Positions 33,797 to 42,239 of a DNA stretch of 64,000 nt are shown piece by piece. A program made the position numbers and the translations under genes. The DNA comes from Streptomyces griseofuscus (GTDB taxonomy: Bacteria; Actinomycetota; Actinomycetes; Streptomycetales; Streptomycetaceae): positions 5,828,001-5,892,000 of the forward strand of contig NZ_CP051006.1 in assembly GCF_014673495.1 (NCBI RefSeq), read 5' to 3'. The number at the start of each line of letters is the position of its first letter. The first letter of the stretch is position 1. A model generated the notes under the pieces. That model was not told the DNA's origin. It worked only from the letters and a program-made list of their open reading frames with translations, and did no database searches.

Positions 33797-34480
33797 ATGG
33801 ACTACTGCCTCCCGTGCCGACGGCACCTCAACGGCGCCCTGGTCTGCCCGGGGTGCGGAACACCGGCTGACCGAATACCCGGTCCGGCGGCGGTGGAGCC
33901 GGAGCCTGGGGAGCCCGAGAAGGGCCCAGGAGAGGGGCACCCGGAAGGGGAGGCCGTAGGGGGAAGAGCGGAGCGGCGGGGGCGCAAGGCCGCCGCACAC
34001 CGGCGGCGGCGTCGCCGTACCGCCCTCCTCGCCGCCGGCTTCGTGCTCGCCGCCGGCGGCCTCGGCTTCGCCGAACTCGGCACCGACGCGCCGCTGCCCT
34101 TCACCGGCGGCGGCACGGCCACCGTCAAGGACACCTCGGCCGACGAGGGTGACGGCGGCAGCTCGGGCCCCTCCGGCCGTACGACCGCCCCGCCCCAGGT
34201 CACCGACGTCTCGGCGACCTCCGGCGCGACGGCCTCCGCGAGTGGGTCCCCGTCCGCGGGGGCCTCCGGCTCCGGCTCCCCCTCCGCCACCGCCGGCGGT
34301 ACGACGAAGGCGTCACCCTCCGCCACCACCGCCCCCGGCTCACCTGTCACCGCCCCCACCGCCCCGCCCCCGACGCGGCCGACCGCCGCACCCCCCACCA
34401 CCGCCCCCGCGACCTCAGCCCCGCCCCCGGCTCCGTCCCCGACCCGCACCTGCGACCGCTTCCTGTGGTGGTGCACCTGA
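33797..34480 (+). CDS. SCO2400-family membrane protein with zinc ribbon and Pro/Thr/Ser-rich tail
   Basis: This 227-residue protein begins with a short zinc-ribbon (YCLPCRRH then VCPGCGT), then an acidic and Arg-rich stretch, one membrane helix near 85-105 (ALLAAGFVLAAGGLGF), and a long Ser/Thr/Pro/Gly-rich outer tail. It ends with TCDRFLWWCT, a ten-residue cap with two cysteines and two tryptophans that could form a disulfide loop. The arrangement puts the zinc ribbon inside and the tail outside the cell. The name follows the S. coelicolor family I recall; no function is established. Confidence 0.8.
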   Translation: MDYCLPCRRHLNGALVCPGCGTPADRIPGPAAVEPEPGEPEKGPGEGHPEGEAVGGRAERRGRKAAAHRRRRRRTALLAAGFVLAAGGLGFAELGTDAPLPFTGGGTATVKDTSADEGDGGSSGPSGRTTAPPQVTDVSATSGATASASGSPSAGASGSGSPSATAGGTTKASPSATTAPGSPVTAPTAPPPTRPTAAPPTTAPATSAPPPAPSPTRTCDRFLWWCT

Positions 34481-34595
34481 TCAGGGCCGCCGGAATTGCG
34501 CCTCTCCGATGCCATCGGCCGTTCGGGGCATCGATGACACCGAAGGGCCTTCCCGGCGGTTGAGTCGTTACAGGGACAGGTTCTGAGGAGAACGG

Positions 34596-35756
34596 ATGAC
34601 ACAGGACATCGCCGTGCACGGCACGGTCGCCGAGGGTTTCGAGGCGGTACGCGAGGAATTCGCCGCATTAGTCGCGGGTGAACGGGACGACTACGAGGGC
34701 CAGGTGTGCGCCTATGTGCGCGGACGGTGTGTCGTGGACCTGTGGGCGGGCGAGGCCGGAACCGGTGACGCGCTGTACGGCGTGTTCTCGGCCACCAAGG
34801 GCGCGGCCCACCTGGTCGCGGCGCTGCTGGTGCAGGACGGCACGCTGGAGCTGAACCGCAAAGTCAGGTACTACTGGCCGGAGTTCGCGGCCGAGGGCAA
34901 GGGCGAGCTGACCCTGCGGGACCTGCTCGCGCACCGGGCCGGACTGGTCGGCACGGACGCCGGGTTCACCCGCACGGAGCTGGCGGACGACCGCGCGATC
35001 GCCGAACACCTCGCCGACCAGCGGCCGTTCTGGCGCCCGGGCGCCGCGTTCGGCTATCACGCCCTGGTCATCGGCGCGTTGACGGGCGAGGTGGTGCGCC
35101 GGGCGACGGGCCGTACGATCCAGGACCTGTACGAGGACCGGGTCCGCGCCCCCTACGGGCTCGACTTCCACCTGGGCCTCCCGGCCACCGCCGACCCCCG
35201 CTTCCGTGCCGTCCAGCCGCCGCTCCCCGCCCCCGGACAGCAGGCGCTCATCGACGCCTCGCCGCGCGGCCCGCACACCCTGGAGGCGATCGCCTACAAC
35301 CGGCACGGCGCCGAACCGACCGACCTGGAGCGGCTGTACGAGGACCCGCTGATCCGCGCCAAGGGCCCCGCCTCGCAGGGCGGGATCGCCTCGGCGCGGG
35401 GGCTCGCGCGGATGTACGCGGCGATGATCGGGGAGGTCGACGGCAAGGCGCCGCTGCTGAAGGCGGACACCGTCGCCGAGTTCGGCCGGATCCACTCCGC
35501 CGGCTATGACCTGGTGACCCGCGACCACCGGTCCTTCGGCCTCGGCTTCCAGGCCACCGCCGACCTCTGGTACCCCTTCCTGGGCGCCGGCTCCGTGGGC
35601 CACAGCGGCGCCAACGGCACCCAGGCGTTCGCCGACCCGCACGCGGGGCTCGCGTACGGGTACACCCGGCGACGGTTCACCTTCCCGTACGGGGCGGCGC
35701 CGGAGAACGAACGGCTGGTACGGGCGGCGCACCGGGCGGCGACGGCCGTCGGGTGA
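34596..35756 (+). CDS. Serine hydrolase of the beta-lactamase/esterase VIII type, TTA codon
   Basis: This 386-residue protein has the SxxK motif FSATKG (Ser65, Lys68), the second-motif tyrosine Tyr154 in FGYHALVIG and the late GHSGANGTQAF segment, the set found in class C-like esterases and D-aminopeptidases. There is no signal peptide, so it is cytosolic. It starts at 34596 behind GAGGAG. Codon 25 (34668-34670) is TTA, so expression should depend on the bldA tRNA. It stands alone between the SCO2400-family gene and a terminator. The substrate is unknown. Confidence 0.87.
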   Translation: MTQDIAVHGTVAEGFEAVREEFAALVAGERDDYEGQVCAYVRGRCVVDLWAGEAGTGDALYGVFSATKGAAHLVAALLVQDGTLELNRKVRYYWPEFAAEGKGELTLRDLLAHRAGLVGTDAGFTRTELADDRAIAEHLADQRPFWRPGAAFGYHALVIGALTGEVVRRATGRTIQDLYEDRVRAPYGLDFHLGLPATADPRFRAVQPPLPAPGQQALIDASPRGPHTLEAIAYNRHGAEPTDLERLYEDPLIRAKGPASQGGIASARGLARMYAAMIGEVDGKAPLLKADTVAEFGRIHSAGYDLVTRDHRSFGLGFQATADLWYPFLGAGSVGHSGANGTQAFADPHAGLAYGYTRRRFTFPYGAAPENERLVRAAHRAATAVG

Positions 35757-35766
35757 CGGCCCTCAC

Positions 35767-35790
35767 GGGTGGGGACGCGCCTCCCCACCC
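35767..35790. terminator. Hairpin between convergent hydrolase and oxidoreductase genes
   Basis: GGGTGGGGA (35767-35775) and TCCCCACCC (35782-35790) are perfect 9-bp arms with a 6-base loop, starting 11 bases after the serine hydrolase stop. Further C/G-rich dyads follow to 35871, before the stop of the convergent oxidoreductase. Confidence 0.6.
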
Positions 35791-35871
35791 AGCGGCCCGG
35801 CCCGCCGGGGGTCACGGCCCAGCCCCGACCGCGACCTCGCCGCCCGAACCAGGCGGCCCGGCCTGCCGGGG

Positions 35872-36879
<1,008 letters not shown>

Positions 36880-36900
36880 CGCGATCGTGCCTTTCATTTA

Positions 36901-36938
36901 TTTCATCACCTGAAACAATAGTTAGGCTGAATATTTCA
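36901..36938. promoter_or_regulatory. MarR-type operator dyads between the oxidoreductase and MarR genes
   Basis: TTTCATCACCTGAAA (36901-36915, arms TTTCA/TGAAA) and TGAATATTTCA (36928-36938, arms TGAA/TTCA) lie in the only AT-rich part of this intergenic stretch. A possible promoter for the MarR gene is TTTCAT, 17 bp, TAGGCT ending near 36960. Binding by the adjacent MarR protein is inferred. Confidence 0.6.
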
Positions 36939-36969
36939 TGTTGTCAAGTAACGGGGTAGGCTGGAGGGC

Positions 36970-37404
36970 ATGGCACCACCGCATCCCCGCCGTCCGGACC
37001 AGCTGACCCTGGACGTCGTAGAACTGATCGCCGAGGTCGTGGCCCGCTATCACGCGGACTATGACGAGGCGGCGGCCGGGCACGCCCTGACCGGCGCGCA
37101 GGCCAAGCTCCTCAGCCTGCTGTCCCTCGGGCCGCTGCCCATGCGCAAGCTCGCGCAGAAGCTGAAGTGCGAGCCGTCGAACGTGACGGGGATCGTGGAC
37201 CGCCTGGAGGCCCGGGGCCTGGCCGAGCGCCGCCCGGACCCCGCCGACCGCCGGATCAAGATGGCCGCGGCCACGGAGGAGGGGCTGCGGGTGGCCCGCG
37301 ATCTGCGGGAGGGGCTGCACTTCGCGCGGGAGCCGCTGGCCGGGCTGTCGGCGGACGAGCGGGGGACCCTGCGGGATCTGCTGCGGCGCATGCTCGACGC
37401 GTAA
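36970..37404 (+). CDS. MarR-family transcriptional regulator
   Basis: This 144-residue winged-helix protein has the MarR DNA-binding core MRKLAQKLKCEPSNVTGIVD and the wing RRPDPADRRIKMAAAT. MarR proteins are dimeric repressors released by phenolic or oxidising ligands. It is divergent from the oxidoreductase at 35872-36879 with two dyads between, which marks that gene as its likely target. It has a single cysteine in the recognition region (LKCEPS). The EI24 gene follows 10 bp downstream on the same strand. Confidence 0.9.
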   Translation: MAPPHPRRPDQLTLDVVELIAEVVARYHADYDEAAAGHALTGAQAKLLSLLSLGPLPMRKLAQKLKCEPSNVTGIVDRLEARGLAERRPDPADRRIKMAAATEEGLRVARDLREGLHFAREPLAGLSADERGTLRDLLRRMLDA

Positions 37405-37414
37405 GGTTTCCGCC

Positions 37415-38224
37415 ATGCGTGATCTGGGGGCGGGATTCAAGTACCTGGTCGAGGGCCAGCGGTGGGTGGTCCGGCACGGCCGGCAGTACGGCTTCGCCCT
37501 GCTGCCGGGCCTGATAGCACTGGTCCTCTATGTGGCCGCGCTGGTCGCGCTGGCGATATGGGGCGAGGGCGTGGTGACCTGGGCCACCCCCTTCGCGGAC
37601 CACTGGTCGAGCCCCTGGGGCACGCTGTTCCGCGGCTTCCTGACGGCCGTGCTGTTCGCGCTGGGCCTGCTGCTCGCGGTGCTCACCTTCACCGCGGTGA
37701 CCCTGGTGATCGGGCAGCCGTTCTACGACAACCTCTCGGAGCGGGTCGACGCCTCCGAGTCGCCCGACGGTACGGCACCCCAGTCCACGCTTCCCTTCTG
37801 GCGGGAGCTGTGGCTGTCGGCCCGCGACAGCGTCCGCATCCTGATCCGGGCGACGGTGTGGGGCGTCCTGCTGTTCGCGCTCGGCCTGCTGCCGTTCGTC
37901 GGCCAGACGGTGATACCAGTGCTGGGCTTCTTCGTGCTGGGCTTCTTCCTCGCGGAGGAGCTGACCTCGATCCCCTTGCAGCGCCGGGGCCTCGACCTGC
38001 GCACCCGCCTCACCCTGCTGCGTTCACGCCGCCTGCTGGTCTGGGGCTACGGCACCCCGCTCGGCCTCGCCTTCCTGGTCCCCTTCGTCGCCGTCTTCCT
38101 GATGCCGGGCGCGGTCGCCGGCGCGACGCTGCTGGCACGGGATCTGCTGGGGGAGGAGTCCGGGCCGGAATCCGGTTCGGCGGAACCCGAGCCCGCCACC
38201 CAGGAGCAGACCACGGACCGCTGA
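37415..38224 (+). CDS. EI24-domain (CysZ-like) membrane protein
   Basis: This 269-residue protein has about five to six membrane segments (LLPGLIALVLYVAALVAL, TAVLFALGLLLAVLTFTAV, VLLFALGLLPFVGQ, GLAFLVPFVAVFL) and the conserved IGQPFYDNLSERVD loop of EI24/CysZ proteins. CysZ is a sulfate transporter in Proteobacteria; the actinobacterial members are untested. It starts 10 bp after the MarR stop and may share its transcript. The C-terminal 25 residues are acidic and Gln/Thr-rich. Confidence 0.88.
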   Translation: MRDLGAGFKYLVEGQRWVVRHGRQYGFALLPGLIALVLYVAALVALAIWGEGVVTWATPFADHWSSPWGTLFRGFLTAVLFALGLLLAVLTFTAVTLVIGQPFYDNLSERVDASESPDGTAPQSTLPFWRELWLSARDSVRILIRATVWGVLLFALGLLPFVGQTVIPVLGFFVLGFFLAEELTSIPLQRRGLDLRTRLTLLRSRRLLVWGYGTPLGLAFLVPFVAVFLMPGAVAGATLLARDLLGEESGPESGSAEPEPATQEQTTDR

Positions 38225-38244
38225 TCACGCTCCCGGCCAAGCCG

Positions 38245-38445
38245 ATGTCCTACGGGATGGTGCTCGGGCTGCCGCTGACCTTCGGCGGGCCGCACTACGG
38301 GTTCACCCGGGGCCCGATCGGCTTCGCGGCGGCGGTCGTCGGAGCCGGGCTGCTCGCCTTCGGGGTCTGGTCGCTGTTCCAGATGCGGGGACCGCGCCAC
38401 CTTCGCCGCGTATCTGAACGGCCCGCTCCGGATTCGGCGCCCTGA
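38245..38445 (+). CDS. Small putative membrane protein
   Basis: This 66-residue reading frame lies 20 bp after the EI24 stop. It has one clear hydrophobic segment (GFAAAVVGAGLLAFGVWSLF) followed by a basic tail. No family is recognised and no strong ribosome site is visible. Its stop overlaps the start of the next small frame (TGATG). It may be a real small protein of the EI24 transcript or chance. Confidence 0.4.
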   Translation: MSYGMVLGLPLTFGGPHYGFTRGPIGFAAAVVGAGLLAFGVWSLFQMRGPRHLRRVSERPAPDSAP

Positions 38446-38579
38446 TGACCGCCGCGGCGCTGCCGTCCGGCGCCGCGAGCACCCTGCTGATCCGCGCCAC
38501 CGCCATGACCCTCCTCAAGCGGGCGGCCGCCCGGATGCGCGGCGAGCACCCGGGCTCCCTCCGCGCCGGCCGGGACTGA
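38445..38579 (+). CDS. Very small putative protein coupled to the preceding one
   Basis: This 44-residue frame begins at an ATG that overlaps the preceding stop as TGATG, the arrangement used for coupled translation. It is Ala/Arg-rich (TLLIRATAMTLLKRAAARM) and could form an amphipathic helix. No family is recognised. Support comes only from the overlap. Confidence 0.25.
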   Translation: MTAAALPSGAASTLLIRATAMTLLKRAAARMRGEHPGSLRAGRD

Positions 38580-38607
38580 CCCGAACCCACCTGCTGGGCA
38601 AGGGACT

Positions 38608-39600
38608 TCAGGCGGGCGTCGTCCGGAACCGGCGGCGGTATTCCGTAGGGGTGGTGTCCAGCCTGCGGCGGAAGGACCGGACGAGCGTGTCCAGGGTGCC
38701 GAACCCGCAGGCCGAGGCGACGCGTTCGAGGGTGGCGTCGGTGGACTCCAGCTGATGGCGGGCGCGTTCGACGCGGACCGACTCGATATAGGAGTGCGGG
38801 GTCGTACCCAGCTCGTTCTTGAAGATCCGGGTCAGCTGCCGGTCGCTGATGTGGGCGTGCTCGGCGAGCTGGGTGACGGTCAGCGGCTCGGCGATATGGC
38901 GCAGGATGTAGTGGCGCAGATCCTCGATCCGCCGGGTCGTGGACGCCTGCTCCAGCGGCACGCTGAACTGGCTCTGCCCGCTGGGCCGTTTCAGGTACAT
39001 CACCAGCTGCCGGGCGACCCGCAGCGCGACGGCCTCGCCGAGGTCGTCGGCGATCAGCGCGAGGGACAGATCCAGGCAGGCGCTGATACCGGCGCCGGTC
39101 CACACATCGCCCTGGCGGATGAAGATCGGGTCGGCGTCGACCTCCACGGCCGGATGGTCGGCGGCGAGCTGCTGCGCGGTCGACCAGTGCGTGGTGGCCC
39201 GCTTGCCGTCGAGCAGCCCGGCGGCCGCGAGGATGTGCGCCCCGACGCAGACCGAGGTCATCCGCCGGGCGCGCGCGGAGAGTTGCCGTACCCGCCGTAC
39301 GACCACCGGGTCCACCGTCGGCCGCAGCCGGCCGTCGTCGCCGGGCTCGACCGCCCCCGGCACGATCACGGTGTCGATGCTGCGGGACGCCAGCGCGTCG
39401 AAGGTGACATCGGGCAGCACCCGGACCCCGGCGGCCGTCACGACCGGGTCCATGGTCTCGGCCGCGAGCACGACGTCGTACGCCGCGGCCTCCTCCGTCT
39501 CCCGGCGGGCCAGATGGAAGACCTCCGGCGGCCCCGTGACATCGAGCAGGTCCACCTGGTCGAAGAGGACGATCACGATCAGCTGGTCGACGGTGTGCAC
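38608..39600 (-). CDS. GlxA-type regulator (DJ-1/PfpI-like domain plus AraC HTH)
   Basis: This 330-residue protein joins an amidase-1-like DJ-1/PfpI domain (about 1-190, with VCVGAHILAAAGLLDGK around the nucleophile-elbow cysteine) to an AraC DNA-binding domain (about 225-330, with SDRQLTRIFKNELG and VASACGFGTLDTLVRSF). Such regulators sense small metabolites. The GTG at 39600 is preferred; a TTG at 39615 is the alternative. It is divergent from two isochorismatase-type hydrolase genes, which are its likely targets. Confidence 0.87.
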   Translation of the reverse strand: MHTVDQLIVIVLFDQVDLLDVTGPPEVFHLARRETEEAAAYDVVLAAETMDPVVTAAGVRVLPDVTFDALASRSIDTVIVPGAVEPGDDGRLRPTVDPVVVRRVRQLSARARRMTSVCVGAHILAAAGLLDGKRATTHWSTAQQLAADHPAVEVDADPIFIRQGDVWTGAGISACLDLSLALIADDLGEAVALRVARQLVMYLKRPSGQSQFSVPLEQASTTRRIEDLRHYILRHIAEPLTVTQLAEHAHISDRQLTRIFKNELGTTPHSYIESVRVERARHQLESTDATLERVASACGFGTLDTLVRSFRRRLDTTPTEYRRRFRTTPA

Positions 39601-39683
39601 AGGCCCCCCGGGCAACGGAATACGACGGTGTCGGTTTCTGCATGCTAGACGTCATTGCCGACGTACGGGGAGGAGCCATTGTG

Positions 39684-40163
39684 ATGGAGCTGGACGGCTG
39701 GCAGCCCGCCCTGGACGCGGCCGCCCGGCTGCTGGAGCGCGCCCGCCGGGAGGGCGCCCGGGTCATCCACGTCGTCAACGACGGCGGCGAGGGCACCCCC
39801 TACGACATCCGCGCCGAGATCGGGCAGATCCACCCGAGCGTCGCCCCGGCCGACGGCGAGTCCGTCGTCGTCAAGCAGGCCCCCGACGCCTTCCACGGCA
39901 CCGACCTGGGGCAGCTGGTGGACGAGGCCGGTCGCGGTGACCTGGTCATCGCCGGCTTCATGACCCATATGTGCGTCGCCTTCACCGCCCAGGGCGCCTT
40001 CCTGCGCGGCAACCGCCCCACCGTGGTCGCCGACGCCTGCGCCACCCGCGCACTGCCGGTCGCCGGGAAGGAGGTGGACGCCCACGGCGTGCACCTCAGC
40101 GCCCTGGCCACCATCGCCGACCTGTACGGGGTCGTCGTAGCCGGTCAGGAGGACATCGGCTGA
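39684..40163 (+). CDS. Isochorismatase-type cysteine hydrolase lacking the N-terminal catalytic strand
   Basis: This 159-residue protein (ATG at 39684, or GTG at 39681, with GGGGAGGAG just upstream) matches the next gene from MELDGW onward but lacks the first strand that carries the catalytic Asp in LVDYQN. Lys64 (VVVKQAPDAFHGTD) and the nucleophile Cys97 (GFMTHMCVAF) are present. An ATG at 39642 in the same frame adds LDVIADVRGG, which could offer an Asp, but it has no ribosome site and uses atypical codons. So it is either a naturally short form of unclear activity or a partly decayed paralogue. Its stop overlaps the start of the complete copy (TGATG). Confidence 0.75.
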   Translation: MELDGWQPALDAAARLLERARREGARVIHVVNDGGEGTPYDIRAEIGQIHPSVAPADGESVVVKQAPDAFHGTDLGQLVDEAGRGDLVIAGFMTHMCVAFTAQGAFLRGNRPTVVADACATRALPVAGKEVDAHGVHLSALATIADLYGVVVAGQEDIG

Positions 40164-40882
40164 TGAACACCACACGCCGTACCGCCGCGCTCGGCATCGC
40201 CGCCCTGCTCACGGCCACGCTCGCCGCCTGCGGCTCCGACTCGGACTCCGCCTCCCCCAAGAAGGAGTCCGCCGCGCCCGCCGCCCGGACGAACGTGGCC
40301 AAGGACACCACGACGCTCCGCAAGCTCAACGGCCTCGGTGAGACCCCGGCCACGCTCTCCGACGCGACGCTCATCCTGGTCGACTACCAGAACACCTACA
40401 CCGACGGTGTGATGGAACTCGACGGCTGGAAGCCCGCCCTGGCCAACGCCAAGGCCCTGCTGAACCGGGCCCGCGCGGCGGGCACCCCGGTCATCCACAT
40501 CGTGGACAAGGGCTACGACCTGAAGTCCAAGGGCGGGCAGATCGTCCCGGAGCTCAAGCCCGCCAAGGGCGAGCCGGTGGTCGAGAAGAGCGTCCCCGAC
40601 GGCTTCCACGGCACCGACCTCGCCCAGAAGGTGAAGCAGGCCGGGCGCAAGAACGTCATCGTCGCCGGCTTCATGACCAATATGTGCGTCCTGTTCACCA
40701 CCCAGGGCGCGTTCCTCGCCGGATACCACCCGACCGTCGTCGCCGACGCCTCGGCCACCCGGCCGCTGCCGCTGAAGGGCGACCCCGAGGGCATTCCCGC
40801 GCGGCAGGTCCACGAAGCCGCCCTCGCCACGGTCCAGGACCTCTACGGGGTCGTCGTACCCACGCAGAAGTCCCTGAGCTGA
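40163..40882 (+). CDS. Isochorismatase-type cysteine hydrolase, exported lipoprotein
   Basis: This 239-residue protein has a lipoprotein signal with lipobox LAAC (Cys23) and then a complete isochorismatase-like domain with Asp74 (LVDYQNTY), Lys142 (VEKSVPDG) and Cys175 (FMTNMCVLF). Family members hydrolyse amides or vinyl ethers such as nicotinamide or isochorismate. A membrane-anchored outer form is unusual. It is coupled to the preceding short paralogue by a TGATG overlap, and the two share long identical segments, which points to a tandem duplication with one copy gaining a signal peptide. The GlxA-type regulator upstream is the probable controller. Confidence 0.88.
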   Translation: MNTTRRTAALGIAALLTATLAACGSDSDSASPKKESAAPAARTNVAKDTTTLRKLNGLGETPATLSDATLILVDYQNTYTDGVMELDGWKPALANAKALLNRARAAGTPVIHIVDKGYDLKSKGGQIVPELKPAKGEPVVEKSVPDGFHGTDLAQKVKQAGRKNVIVAGFMTNMCVLFTTQGAFLAGYHPTVVADASATRPLPLKGDPEGIPARQVHEAALATVQDLYGVVVPTQKSLS

Positions 40883-41054
40883 CCTGAACCGGGCCCATCC
40901 GGTCCGACCCGGTGAGACGTCCGCCGCCGGGGCCGTGGCGAACCCCATGGCCCCGGCGACTCCCCCCTCGCCGGTGCACCACCCCCGAGAACTCCCCCCA
41001 CATCTTTCCCCCCACCCCACAGGAGCACGACCACTCATCACGGAAAGACGGGGC

Positions 41055-42188
41055 ATGACCACTCGTAGAGGATTTCTGGGGACCGTTACCGCAGTAGGCG
41101 CAGCCACCCTCCTCATGGAGACCCAGGCGGCCACCGGCGCGTCGGCCGCGACCGGCGCCGCCAGCGCGACCGACGAGAAGGCCGCGCGGGACGCGATACG
41201 CAATGTCAACGCCGGGATGCGCGCCAACTACGCGTCCCTCAAGTCCGAACTGACCAAGCACCTCAGCCCGGTCGTCGTCGTGCAGAACAACGCCGTCGGC
41301 GGGCGCTTCACCCTGATCGACAAGGGGGTGCAGGTCGAGACCGTGGACCCGGTGCCGGAGTACTTCGAACTGGCCAAGTCCATCGCCCATGTACCGCTCG
41401 GCGTCTACTCGGTCATCGCCGCCTACCTCAGCGACAAGGTGCCGAACATCGCCAACTCCGAGCGCATCGACCCGCACGACCTGGACATGGTCGCCTTCAA
41501 GCCCGCGGGCGACACCGGCTGGATCACCCCGCTGACCGGCTTCCGGAGCACCCTCGCCACGGCCCGCACCAAGCTGCCGACCGCCAACCTCCCCGCCGAC
41601 CTGGCGGCCTCCAGCGACAAGATCCTCACCGAGGCCATCAAGTTCATCGACACAGCCGTCGGTGCCAAGTCCTTCGACATGGTGGCCTTCAACCAGTTCG
41701 CCGCCACCGTGTACCCGTCCATCCGCGTCAACATGACCGCCGCGGCCACCGCGCAGATCACCGGGATCGAAGCGCTGATGAAGCGGTGGCGGGCGCGGAT
41801 CGGCGAACAGGCGTGGAGCGACCTGTACGTCATGGTGCTGTCGATCTGGACCACCGCCGAACTCAACCAGGCGTCCATCATCATCCGGCGCACCATGAAC
41901 CAGGCCAAGGTGAACACCCACCTCATCGACCTGCCGACCGCGGAGACCCCCGCCGACCCGATCGGCGTGGCCCTGGAGAACCTGGCCCGCATCGTCCAGG
42001 ACAACGTGGCCGCCGAGATGGTCTTCAACGCCGCCCTCGACGTCGCGGACGCGCTCAAGGGCAAGGAGGACCTGCTCTCGAAGGAGATCCTCCAGCAGAT
42101 CGGCGGCACGGCACCCGCGCACACCGCCGCCTTCGGCGCCGCCGCGGCCGGCACCTGCCCGATCACCGGGCGGACCGCCACGGCGTGA
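41055..42188 (+). CDS. Tat-exported protein of unknown function
   Basis: This 377-residue protein begins with a twin-arginine signal (TTRRGFLGTVTAVGAATLL) and has no further membrane segment. The mature part is helical, with repeated Ala/Leu/Lys-rich stretches (ANYASLKSELTKHLS, SSDKILTEAIKFIDTAV) and a C-terminal TAAFGAAAAGTCPITGRTA. No catalytic motif is recognised. The start at 41055 follows a GGAAAGACGGGG stretch. The 172-bp gap before it shows no clear feature. A perfect hairpin follows the stop. Export in folded form suggests a cofactor or complex. Confidence 0.78.
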   Translation: MTTRRGFLGTVTAVGAATLLMETQAATGASAATGAASATDEKAARDAIRNVNAGMRANYASLKSELTKHLSPVVVVQNNAVGGRFTLIDKGVQVETVDPVPEYFELAKSIAHVPLGVYSVIAAYLSDKVPNIANSERIDPHDLDMVAFKPAGDTGWITPLTGFRSTLATARTKLPTANLPADLAASSDKILTEAIKFIDTAVGAKSFDMVAFNQFAATVYPSIRVNMTAAATAQITGIEALMKRWRARIGEQAWSDLYVMVLSIWTTAELNQASIIIRRTMNQAKVNTHLIDLPTAETPADPIGVALENLARIVQDNVAAEMVFNAALDVADALKGKEDLLSKEILQQIGGTAPAHTAAFGAAAAGTCPITGRTATA

Positions 42189-42193
42189 GCAGC

Positions 42194-42227
42194 GGTGTCC
42201 CCCGGCCGGCGACGGCCGGGGGACACC
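42194..42227. terminator. Bidirectional hairpin between the Tat-exported gene and galM
   Basis: GGTGTCCCCCGGCC (42194-42207) and GGCCGGGGGACACC (42214-42227) are perfect 14-bp arms around GGCGAC. It starts six bases after one stop and ends 12 bases before the other. Confidence 0.85.
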
Positions 42228-42239
42228 CGCGGGGCACCG

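Noticed and set aside
39642..39683. Start of the short cysteine hydrolase at the ATG at 39642
   Set aside because: No ribosome site and codons such as CTA, ATT and GTA that are unusual here; GGGGAGGAG directly precedes 39681/39684. Kept as a possibility in the finding.
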